Shown in pieces: positions 46,951-59,035 of a stretch of 64,000 nucleotides of DNA. This DNA comes from Neckera pumila (lineage: Eukaryota; Streptophyta; Bryopsida; Hypnales; Neckeraceae): contig OZ018408.1 in the NCBI GenBank assembly GCA_963969595.1, positions 11,839,823-11,903,822 on the forward strand, written 5' to 3'. Made by a program: the position numbers and the translations under genes. The notes under the pieces were generated by a model, which was not told the DNA's origin, made no database searches, and was given only the letters and a program-made list of their open reading frames with translations. Each line of letters opens with the position of its first letter. Position 1 is the first letter of the stretch.

Positions 46951-49900
46951 GACAAATTTCCTCAAGCTAGTTGGGGTTTTGATCTGGCTAGGCTCTCCTC
47001 TTTTTTTCAACCTATTGCTATGGTCCAATCCTTTCCAGTTGGCTGACTTGAAACAAGAAACTCATTAATAGAGTGAACTAAAAGTGTGGAGGCCCACTTC
47101 TGACTTGGAGAAGCAAATTCTAGTGGCCTATATTCTTAGAAAAGCTTGACATTCAATTATCCCTATTAGCAGCTAGTTGTCTCCCTGGAAAAAAGAGATT
47201 CTAAAAGCTGCTATTTCTAAATTTTTGGTGGAATAAATTCTGGCAGTCTTTGGAATTTCACTTTTCTTCTGACATATTCGCATCTTTGTGCAGCGTTCTC
47301 TTAAACTTTGTCAGAAAGCTGAGGGAGAATAGAACAAAGGCTTGAGAGAAACTACTTTTTTGCAAAAGAGAGGAAAGAAGCTGGATCTGCTAAAAGGTAC
47401 AACTTTCAACTATTACGGCATTTCTAAGTATTCAGTTAGAAATTAAGAGGGAGTGAGATCATGCAATCATTGAAGGTTCTTTTGATTTCTAATGTCTGCA
47501 ATTTTGAATCGCTCGTTCAATTCACAACCTCAAAACACGCTGAAAGGTGCATTCTTTGCCTTCCATTTCAGTGAAGTCATTTGTGGTCCACCTGTAGTTT
47601 TTGTCGCTCGACATCCTTTATGGTTTAATGAGTTTCTCGTTCATTGACCTCATTTTATCAATTGAATGACTCATCGAAAAATTACTACTCCGCATTCATA
47701 CTTGTGTGAAATGGCTGCAATAAACTGGAATGCTTGAATCTTTATTATGAAGATATGAAAATAAATGGTAGAGTTGAGGAGCAGCTACGTCCATGTTTAG
47801 GATTATCAATTATGTGTTGTTGGATTGTAGTTCGTGGAAACTCGTGAAGGGTTAATGTTGACCCTTAAAACAAGCAGCATCATGAGGAAAGTAAAGTGTT
47901 ACTGGGTCATATTTTTTTTTAATGAAGCTGATTAAAGCACTTGATATTGGTTATTGGAAATAATGTGGTTTAAGGTGTACCTAAAGATTTTTTGGATGCC
48001 TGTAGGGCGCTTATCTTGGATCCAAACCATTCGCAAAATCTGACTCAAAATTCTTCAATTGCTGGAGACGGTGAGCAAGTGTGTAATCTTTTCTAACCTG
48101 TGCCTAGAAGGAAATGTATGTCTTGCTATTCCGTGTTCTTCCATTTGAACGATTTTGGGAAGATGCATCTGGTATCGTCAAAAGTAGGATGAATCTAGCT
48201 TTCCTTGGGTATCAATATTGACTGCAACAAATGCTTTTTGAAATTTTGAATAATCAAGATTTTATGAGAGGAGTGTAGTACAAATTTTCTTAGTAGATTT
48301 GATATTTGCAATTGATCGTCAAGGTAACTTGGGTATCGATATTATTGGAACAGTAATATTCATTATTTGGAGAAGAGTGTTTGAGCATTGAAGTCTCTCA
48401 CTAGGAACAAGCCCTATGCAATGTACTTTCTAACGCAGACAGTATTAGGGTCCATAGTTTTAATTTGCTCCCTATTTTGCACGGAGTAATAGAGAGTCTA
48501 ACAGTCTCAGTTGGTTTCCACCAAAATGGATCCGAAGAGCCGGTGTTAATGAGAATCCAATGTACTTTTTTGTATGCACTATTTTCCATGGACAAGAAAT
48601 TAGCACGTTGTCTTCATTTTGACCTCACCCAACGTTCTACAGTGAACTAGGTTAGGTACAAGCACAGTTTAAGTTATTCTCTATAAATGAAAATCTAGAA
48701 TTTAGAAAAAGACCGATATGTTAACGTAATTCAAAAATCTTGAAGATAAATGTTAGTAGCCTATGCACTTAGATTCCTATGAAGGGCGGCGAATGAGGTT
48801 CTGTGAGAGTACAATTGTTGCAGTACTCCCCTTTAAGTGGTCCTATTTGTATGCTATAAAGCAGAGGTAAATAGACAACCTATCGACGTGGAATCGTTAA
48901 TATCAAGGATCACCCCCAACAAATTGTCTAATGAAAATTTGGCACCGAAATCATTACCTCTAGGTCATTGCATATCTGCCCATGCTCTTAAACTGCACCA
49001 AGATTGGAATAAACCAAAATAAGAAAGATTTCGTTTATTTTGTTTGCATCAATGAGCATGTTATAATTGTATTGTAATTAATGTACCAAAAAAGAGTAAG
49101 CTAGACTATAGTAATACACAGTAGTAATTATGGGCTATGCAACTTCTACATGGTAGCAGCTACTCTTTGTTGTTGCAAGGTTAGGAAGGATCATTAAATG
49201 GTATCTAAGCTACTAGCTTTCCAGTCGTCAATGAAATGGGCTACAAGATGAAGGATCTGACTATTATAAATGGACATTTAAATGAAATGTTAGAATATTA
49301 CTATAGGATATTACTTTAATAATATACTAAAACAAAATTGCTAGGAAGATGACAAATTTTCAATCTGGCGCTTTGATTTAACAATCTTATTTAGATGGAG
49401 AAGATTGGTTTTTGGTGGTGGAAATAGAAAACACGAAAATAGTCGTATTGGTGCATTTAAAATTGGATTTCAAAGTTGTTTAAACTTTAAAGGACGTGGC
49501 ATTTGGTGACTGAGGAAGTCAACTGAATGCTTTGGTTATTGTAAAAATTGGTGAAATTTTTGTTTCTACAGTGAAGAGTCAATGCTTTGATTATTGGACT
49601 AATAGGTGCATATTTAGTTTCTATAGGGAAGAATTCAGTCATCCGTTGACAATTTCTCGGCCTCAACGTTGTTTAATGGTTAACATGCAAGTGTGCCTTT
49701 ATTAATCTTACTAGAAAATAAACAAGTTTTCTTAGGAAGTCTAAATGATAAACACCCTAATTAATATGCCTACGTATTGACTCAGAATCATTAGAAGAGT
49801 GCTACTTTATGGAATAGAGACGCTCTTCCACGATTGTTTTGGAAATACACTTTGTGGAGGTATTTTTTTCTCTTCATTTCCCTACCAGTTTATTTTTTGC

Positions 49901-52900
49901 AAGATAATCTTTAATTTTAGTATTATTGTGAATTTATACAAAGATTGACTATAAGCTTTTTTGATTGAAATTGATATGTAGAGAAATAGAGTTGCCAAAT
50001 AAAAGTTTTTTTAAAAAGAGCTTTTGTTTACATTTTTTTGCAAGCTCTGTACAATTGTACACTTGTCTCCTTAGTTTTTGAGTTTCCAATGGAAGATACC
50101 ATTGCAACAGTTTAGTTAACTTTAGGGTTTATCTTATTGCTATATCTTTATTTAGAAGCAATAGTATGAAGTAGAAAGGCCTTCACATTGTTAGCCCTTA
50201 AAGGATAGACCTATGACCATTGATTTCAAGCCTCACTATCCATCACTCTATTTGCAACCATTATGCAACTAGATATGTTTGAAATCTTAATATGTTTTTT
50301 TAGAGTAAAAATAGCGTGTCTTCTGTACTTCACAGAAAACTTAGAGTTTTTGGTTGAAAATTGGGTTCTTCAAGAATGTAAGAAAAAAACATGAAGATGA
50401 ATCAAATTAAATACAGAATTATTTCAAAAATCTAAAAATTTCTCCATGTGTGTATTACAATGGAAAGCATCATAGTATAAATTAAATTTTTATGTCACTA
50501 TATAATTACAATTCTATAGACATTTTAAGTACATTTTAAGTTAATTCGCAATATAATATTGAATATTTCAAATTTTTAAGAAAATAAAAACTGTATAAAA
50601 ATTGGATGGAATGACTTTCATTCCATTAGTTCTGGGCTTGGGGTCAAACTCAGGAAATATCATAATTTGTGGATAAATTTCAGTTTAGAGCATGGACGAA
50701 TTTTCCGAAATACACTAAAAAGGCATATTCTGTGATCCTTTTTTTTTACAAACTTCTCATTCACTTGAAGACAAATACTTTCAAGACTACAAATTGAATT
50801 GCATACTCTTTAATCCATCATGAAAGGTTTAGAAGAGAAATCTTGATGGAAAAATACTTTCAAACTCTTTCCAATTCATGAATTTATCATCCAAATGCTT
50901 GAAAATGGGGATGGTGTCGTTTTGAGATTGGAGGTATAAAATAAGGTTTCTTAAGGTTTAGTCTAATAATAGCTGATTTGTTTTTTAATTCTTTTGTCTT
51001 GAATTTATACTAGAGTTGTCATCCTCATTTGTCCACGTCATAGTTGGAGATGGCCCAAACCTAGGAAGAGATTGCTAGGCTGACAAAAAGTACAGGAATT
51101 CAAATTTTTTTTACTGGTAACCATATTCTATTAAAGCCTTGATGATTCTTTCATTGTTGATCATTAGTCTCTTTTAAAAATGTGAGTATGAAGAAATTCT
51201 CCCTTACAAATGACGTTTGTAATTTGTGATTTTATCGTAAATCATTCATTCATTTTACTTTAAAAAAAATTTATATGATATGAATAGAAGTATGTACTAT
51301 TTATAGGAAAATTGAAATAGAAAAATATCTTATAAATGTCAATGTATAAATTTTTCATTAGTATATATATATATATATATATATATTTGTATTTCATTTT
51401 CTATTGGTTTTAACAATCATAGTGCTATATGATAATTTTGTACTATAAATCCTATAGGCAAAAAATGGAATTCTGTAGTAGTACAAGCTACAAACATTAT
51501 GTACTATTTATTTTTTGTAATTGTTAATGGTATTTTATTCATTGCTTTTGCATAAATGAAAAAAGTACAAGTAAACTATATTTTCCAGAAGGTCGTCACA
51601 CCTTATTTATTAGTCAAAGTTTATTGAAGGTTGTTCATATTATGTAAGGTAAGGGAGACTATTGTGGGCAACATTGTCATGCTTGTTGCACTTGGAAGTT
51701 CTAAAATACATACTACAAATATTGATTTACCTATAATAGATTCAATTCCCATATATGATGTGCTTAGTTGTACGGAGTGCTCATGTTGTTGCTTTTTGCT
51801 AGGCATTATTTCTATGAAACAAACAAGTAACTTGTTATGCTTTAAAAGGAAGGATGATGAAAAAAATGTAGAATGAGTTCCATCAGACTTTTTAATATGC
51901 CTAGTCATATTGGAATAAGAGTACAAACTAATGTGTATTTGAACAAATGTGAACTAGTAATATGGAATAGGGAGGATTCACCATATTCTATTGTTGCTTT
52001 TGTTAAAGAGGAGTTGCTATTGCTACAAAGCTATTAGGGTTGTTAATTGCTTGAATATGATACAATGTCTGAATAGGAACAATTCCAGTTGTTTAGGTGT
52101 TCAGGAAGTGCCGGTGATTGACAAGTTTTATTTAAGGAATAACTGCTACATACTTTGTTAATGCTTTGTAGTTCATTTCTTATATGAAAGTTATTTTGCA
52201 ATGTTTGTTGACTCGTGCTTCATAATAATAGATAAACGTCCAAAAGGACATCTTTAGAAGATAAATGACTTGTAGATGTATGTAATATATGTATATTTGT
52301 AAATGTATTTTATGTGGAGGAACAGATTCATTTCATATTGGAAGTATTTCAATTACAATGAATAATAACATTTATACTTTAACTAAGTGAATTAAATAAC
52401 ATACAATTTGAATTCAAGAACAAAAACTAGGAATTCTATGTAGTCTTTCAATTAAAATATAATGATGTTTCAGTAATGTCCATACAATCTTTTTATAATG
52501 TAATTTTTCTTCCATTTGGTGTTTGCATGGAATACAGAAGTCATCCTCGGTATAAAGAAAAGCTCACTTGTAGAAGACTAGAGCCACATGAACTTTCAAA
52601 GTTTAAAAAAAAAATTGATATGTATAATTAAAGCTTTGTAGTACAGTGTGAAGTTTGATCTATTACCTTTAGATTAGTGATGTGGAAGTTATAGAACTTT
52701 GGTTGTTCAGACTATTGGAGCATTTTTTGCATGAAGTAATATAGCATATACGTTTTTCAGTTGCATACAACAAAGGAATTTTGAAATACTTAATTTCTAT
52801 TAAAACAACTTCAATGTAATAAAAGAATGTGTAGTACTTGGTGTGAGGCATAGAAATATTTGAATTGTCTATTAAATTTTTTACTTTCATTTTTTTAATT

Positions 52901-53390
52901 ATATTTCGAAAATGATAAAACAAGATTGTTTGATCTACTTACTAGTTTTCAATGTCAAAATGAAATCATTATATATAAAAGTAGTGACAGCCAAGAATTT
53001 TAAGCCCAGAAACTTAAGTGAAAAATATTTGAAGTCTTTTATTCTTATTACATAAACTACATTATAATGTAATTTATTACTTTCAAAAGAAAATATCTTA
53101 CAATGTAGTTGGTTTGAATTCACAGAGTTACTTGGAGACTTGTGTATAATAAGATAGGGCATGATGGTACAATTATATATATCAAGAAAAAAATGTGTAT
53201 TGCTTATTAATCTTCTCAAAAATAATGACATTTGTACATTTTGAGATTTTATTTATGAGTACAATCTATGATGTATAAAAAAAAATCAAAAGTTTTAATA
53301 TTGAGGGTTTTAAGTGGAATGATGTTTGTTTGCAGGGAAGTCATGGTCATCAAAACATACAATGACTAGATTGAATACGGATGGTGGCTT
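46951..53390. other. Gene-free AT-rich DNA
   Basis: No convincing coding frame. A diverged TTAA-family stretch may lie near 50190-50990 (TTAGCCCTTAAAGGATAGACC). There is a TA microsatellite at 51361-51387. The last part may be an intron leading to a TTTGTTTGCAG acceptor at about 53335. Confidence 0.5.
51361..51387. repeat. TA microsatellite
   Basis: About 12-13 TA units following TTAG. Confidence 0.9.
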
Positions 53391-56300
53391 ATGGCAACAG
53401 ACGCACATTCGCCAATGCTGTGGATTATAGATCGGGCATTGCAAGGAGGGCAACGGTGGTCAGCCTTGGACGTCGAGCGTGGGAAGCTGACATCCATCAG
53501 TACTGCTGCTCAAGATGTGATTTTTATGAATGTCACTCTGGAAGAAGGTGATGTGGCAAAGTTTAAGTTGCAAAGGAATTTCATGATGGCTGCAGTTCCT
53601 TCTATTTGTTTGGATATTGCCAAGCCTATGAGGGTTATGCCTAAACTTCAAGAGCATTGGATTTCAATGCCGGAATCCGTACAGAGCGTACGAAGTGCAG
53701 CAGTGCAGAGATTTTTGGGATTGAATCCACAAGATCTTTTGAGAGCTCAGCGATATGTGGCGGAAACCCTAGCTTACGAAGAGATGCGTAGAACTGATCC
53801 CTCCATTGTTTGAGACAGAACCCCTCCACGAGAACCTGAAGAAACGGATCCCATATACCGAATACTGGCAGCTCCGGTGAACGTGGATTGGGTGCCTGTT
53901 CAAGATCGTGCCAGAAGGCGTTCACCACCACGATCAGTCAAAGACAATGAATCTATTTTCACTATCGTTGGACAACGAAGAGTAAAAACAAAGCGCGGGA
54001 CGAGCTCACGCGGGGTAATAGTGGAACATTTATCACCTAGTGGAAGCACATCTAGGGGTGGTGTTCAGCACAGCGGTTCCATATCACCACGTGCAGGACC
54101 TAGCACAATGATGTCTGTAGGTGTTGGTGTCAACACCTTTCCAGTGTCAGCATCCACACGAGCAGAGGCATCTAGGGAGGTTGCCCAAAAGAGAAGACGA
54201 CCTCAAGGTATTGGAGCACCTATAATTGTTAATCCACGTGGAAGAGGAAAAAGAAGAGGGACTATACGACAAATACGTCATGAAGTGGTGGCAGATACTG
54301 GAGGTGCTACAAAAGAGGTGGATGCAAGCGTAGTGCAAGAGGAGGTCGAACAAAGCAAAGAGTTTGAAATTATAGACGAAGCCTCTGAGGAAGAAGAGAC
54401 TCGTGGAGCTCGCAAATTGGCAACTGTAGGTCCTCTTGTACGGTTTCCATCGAATGACGATTTTCTAGCTGGATACTTGTGGGGTATGGACCTAGTTTTC
54501 AATGCAAAAATTGCAAATGTTCGAGCAGTTGAACATGTAGAGACAAACCATCGAGCATTGACCGATAGGCATGTTTCAACGATGTACAAGAGACTTTGTG
54601 GGAGAGAGGAGCCTTATATGTCACCATTAACTTTGCGACCAGTTGCTTACATTCTTGAAGGAGTCAATGAAGAAGGTGCTCCAGAACGAAGGGAGATTTC
54701 TTTCTCAGAAGTTGGTGCAGCACAAGAGTTTGACTCTATGTACCTACAGAATGGTAGAGCATTTCCTAGAGATCCGAACATGTCAAAGATTAATTGGTTG
54801 GAGAACAATATCATTTGGGAGCCCGTAGATGGTCAACATGTGGTTGCAGCATGCAAACAAGGTGAAAGACAGCATGACACGGGACTGATTGACAATGAAG
54901 AGTATCAGAAGATATTTGCAGAGAGAAAAGCATGATTTGTTGTGTACAACGATTCCAAAGTGTACATTGAAGCCTTAGTGCGAATAAATGCGAAGGAGTT
55001 TGAGAGAGAGTTCTACACAACAATGGAAGAGGACCTGGTGAAATTGCGAGCCATTTGGGAGGCATGTGGGAGACCAAATCCGCAATTACGTGCAGATGAT
55101 GCACAACAAGCACGAGCTATAACAATGGCTGCAAGTGCGTTGCACTAGACAAGGTCGTATGCAGGAAATGTATCGCTGGGGGGGATTTATAAGAGGATGG
55201 CAGAGTATACTCGTCATGCATGGCAAGAAGATGAAGTCGCGTATGAAGCTTTTCTGCAAGTGTGCCGTGATTACGAGGACGGTTTTCTTTGGTATAGCAA
55301 AGAAGATCAGAGGCAATGGAAGAAGTATGCAGATAAATTATCGTTGGATCCAAATGTTGATGTTAGAGACAACAGGAAAAGGATGGAGAGGCTTTGGCTA
55401 AGACCACTAGTGAGGGTTCCAAAGGCGCATTACCTACGATTGGCGAAGGAACTGTCTGCGAAAAGAGTTGTTGATGGTGAACGTCCGAAGCAGAGATTGT
55501 TTTTCAACCAAGCTAGCAGCAAAGCTCCTACGAAGGGTACTTTAGCTTGGACAACGGAACGGATTCAACGAAGAGAAGCAGTACGAAATGCACTACGGTG
55601 GTTGAATCCAAGGTTGCACATCCAAGTACAATGCAAATTTTTTTCCTCATAAATGTGCAAAGGTTTGAAGGACAAGACCGTGGACAAATGAATGTACTAG
55701 CTGAAGTAGTGGATATGAAAATGAAGAAAGCGTGGTTGTCTCCTGCAGTGAAGACAGTGGACAGTGCTCTCCGTAGATTTGAAGCTTTCATACTTCCAAT
55801 GATAAAAGATCATTACGCGAGTATTCAACATGGAGAAACAGGATACCACGGATATAGCATGGACGTGAGAAGTTTGGATGAGGCGTGTTGGGATTGGCAA
55901 GTGACTACATCATCTGGTTCACTTGACACCAACAATGCACTTGTTCCTATTCGATGTAGAAGGGATTTCTTTACAGAGGGGATTGTGGAATTGGGAACAC
56001 CTTGTTTGTGGATATTTGATTGTAGGCGGTGCGGAACAGAAGGGGAGAATGCAGCTTGGACAAACGTTGAGTACAGTACAACCATGCATAAAGTACAACA
56101 ATGGATGGCAGGCATACACAGGTGGACCGTTATATTTTTGTTTCCAACTGGAACCTATTTCGAGGAAGGAATGAGGGAGAAGATGGTATTGCCATCGGAG
56201 TGTACGTGGCGAAAATGTTATTGGATGTTTTCACCACAAACAGTGTCCACATATGTACATGACTTGCAACACAATGGTCAAACAGATCGTAGTGTACAAG

Positions 56301-57921
56301 CGGTGGGAAAAGTGGCAATTGTAATGGTACATCCTACTGGATCGCGGGTGGCAGATAGTGTACGAAGTGATTGTGAACAAATTCCTGTACTGTTTACAGA
56401 TTCGTGGATTGAGGGGAGGATGCCTTCTGTGGTGGATCGAGAGGAGAGAACTCCTACGGAGTTGCAGCGGTTGATTGCTACATATCTACCGGAGAAATGG
56501 GGGCTAGTTACGGTTGGCATTACAACAGCCGTACCAGCTATACTACAAGCTCCTTTTGGGGGTAATCAAACGATTGTGTTGGATAGTTCGATAGATCGTA
56601 CTCGCTTTCTGTACAATACATTGCAAGAAATGAACCGTACAAAAATCCAAGCGCAAGGAGCTGCAGTACCAGATATTGAGAACGCAGGGGCATCAACGCC
56701 TCAATACAGTAGTACACCTCGTGCAGAACCTTCAGTAGTTCATGTGGAACACTTTAGGATAGAAGAAGATGATGAAGACCTTTTCGATGATGAAGAAGAG
56801 GACGACGAAGACGGCGAAGATTTGCACTCAGAAGATACACCAATACGAGAAGGATATGAAGTAAGAGAAGGAAGTGCGAATGACAAAGAATATGTTCAAG
56901 GGGAAAAAGAGGAGCCTGAAGAAGACAAGATAGAGGAGGGTACAGAGGATGGCTCATTAGATTCGGAAGAGGAAACATCTGACTCAGAGGACGGTTCATC
57001 AAAGGGCTCTTCTAATTCATCAGAACGAGAGGATGATTCATCAAAAAGAAAGAAAGCTGTTCAGAAGAAGAAAGGGAAAGGCATTAAAAAGACAGCAGAG
57101 GTTCAGAAGCCAACAGAAAAATCAGAGACTGCAATGTCAATGCCACGTAGTGTTCATCAAAGCAATGTCTCTGAAACGCATGAACTTCAAGTGGTGGGGG
57201 AACCGAATATCACGTAACATCTGAGGCAGAGGCAGAGGCAGTTTTACAAGAAGATGTTACAGAAGATATGGATGTGGAGGAGGTAGCTGAAGTTCGTTCG
57301 GGTTCAGAGAATCAAGGAAGGGAAGACAATGAAGGGGGAATGGAAGACACAACATGTGAAGTTGTAGTATAAACAAGCGTGATCCCTTCAACTGAAGAGG
57401 CAGTGATAGAAACAGAAGGGATCATACTTATGGAGGGAACAATCGTTCCTGTAGTGGAAGAGGTGGATACGGAGATGGAAAATAAGGTGCAAGAATCAGT
57501 GGAAGTGGTTTTGCCTCCAACATCAGGAACAACAACCTTGCAGGAGACGACATCAACAAGTTTGGCAAATGAAACACATTTCGATATTATGGCTTTGGCA
57601 TGGACCAGATCGATGACAGAAGGAGTGGATGGATTCTATTATGACCCAGAGGGTATTAGGTATCGTCGTACCGTAGTTGAGGGCCAGTATAGATTTGAAC
57701 AGGTAACATCAATCTTGGAAGAAATTTCACAAGTGGATGAAGAACCTTCTGCAGGAGTAGGAGATGTAGTTGGTAGGGCCTTGTTTTATGGTGAATTGCG
57801 AATTCCACATGATGTTGCTACAATATTCACTGAAGAACCTGTGAATAGTGCAGAGGGAGAAGGCATAGGAAGTCAAACTTCCAGGATAATTGCGGAGACA
57901 CCTGAGTCACTTGAGGAATAG
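53391..57921 (+). pseudogene. Large outward-reading TE protein (about 1,500 codons) with acidic tail and possible methyltransferase-like segment
   Basis: One frame runs from ATG at 53391 to about 55650 across stops at 53811-53813 (TGA), 54933-54935 (TGA) and 55146-55148 (TAG). A frameshift near 55600-55650 leads into the frame open to 57217, a second shift near 57200 into the last frame, which has TAA at 57370-57372 and the final stop at 57919-57921. Visible parts: an unrecognised N-domain; an Arg/Ser/Pro-rich linker with NPRGRGKRRG; a helical charged middle; then ELGTPCLWIFDCRRC, an unusual mixed segment and LPEKWGLVTVGITTAVPAIL / GGNQTIVLDSS; then a Glu/Asp/Ser-rich tail followed by Lys-rich blocks. 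The layout of the late segment recalls permuted N4/N6 DNA methyltransferases but lacks DPPY and FxGxG, so this is a weak structural guess. I do not recognise the family. Confidence 0.6.
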
Positions 57922-58379
57922 AGTGATAGATTTTATATGGAGAGTGACCTTAGCGGACAGTAATATTTTGATTGTAACAGCAACAGAGTTTGGTCTTAGT
58001 GTGTGATGACTATTTCATTCTACTCTTGCAATTGACTAATAATATTTGGTGATGTGTTATTTTGAAACCAAGTTCAAGTTTTTTATAATACTATGTAAGT
58101 GAATGGAAGTAAATGAAATGTACAAGGAACAATAATTGCATTGTTTGTAGTAGGAAGTGAGCTTCTGAAGAATAATGTGTTTAGAAACTAACAAATTTAT
58201 ACAATTATCAAGTACATCTCTAATCACACCATACATAAGTACACTATATGGAATAGAAATGAAAGGTTCATGTTGTACAATTGGTAAAGAGAAAAATTTT
58301 GAATTGCTTATGAAATTGGTATATCACATTTTTGAAAATAAAAAAAATGCACTTATTTGGTTGCATAATTAATGCACTT

Positions 58380-58403
58380 GGCCAAGTGCAAAATTGACGA
58401 ATT
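58380..58403 (-). repeat. Candidate right terminal inverted repeat of a 38-kb element
   Basis: GGCCAAGTGCAAAATTGACG followed by AATT; it is the reverse complement of 20499-20522 with one mismatch. It overlaps a perfect 16-bp palindrome (GCACTTGGCCAAGTGC, 58374-58389). Confidence 0.5.
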
Positions 58404-58924
58404 TGATGTTCTTAGTAGAGACCAAATCCTTCCTTTCAAAAAATGAAAGCAATCAATCGGATTCCATTTGGCTTAAATTTGACCTAGTTTAGGCTCAGTC
58501 CTCGGTGCTTGCCACTCATGTTGGCAATTAGATTAGTTGGAACAAGGAGGGCCTCCTCCCTGGTTTATTTACTTAGGCCTTTCTTTTCTGTTGCTCGCTT
58601 TCTTTTACACTCACTCTCTCTTCATTGTCCAGCCTTTTGGCTTGGCTGTTTTATACTTGGTGGTTTTTTTTGATGCAATGGGTTTTCCATTTGTTCAAAA
58701 AAAGAAAGAAAATAAAGAATGAAAGCTAATTTGAATAGCGGAAAAATAATGTTTTTCATCCAATTTTTTGTAACAACTTATTAATGGTATATTCTTATTA
58801 AACAATCAAGTTCTATGCACATTAGTTTTTAAATTTGTATATATGGTTTTGTATAGAAAATTCAATTATCCACAATTCCACATAGTATGTTTTAGCCCAG
58901 CAATGTTAACCTAACAATGTTTTT
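58404..58924. other. Gene-free spacer
   Basis: A 61-codon hydrophobic frame at 58537-58722 has no supporting context, and I see nothing else. Confidence 0.4.
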
Positions 58925-59035
58925 TTATTAACCCATTTTTTGGTTAATCCAACAACGTTTTTTTCTTTTTTTGGTTAAGGAATCAAGCAACGTTTTTTTC
59001 TTTTTTTGGTTAAGGAATCAAGCAACGTTTTTTTT
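58925..59035. repeat. Tandemly repeated terminus of a TTAA-family element, period about 36 bp
   Basis: GGTTAAGGAATCAAGCAACG followed by a T-rich run occurs twice, preceded by a diverged GGTTAATCCAACAACG unit. The last unit begins copy D. Confidence 0.7.

Noticed and set aside
58537..58722. Small hydrophobic frame resembling a membrane peptide
   Set aside because: T-rich DNA gives hydrophobic codons by composition; there is no promoter or homologue context.
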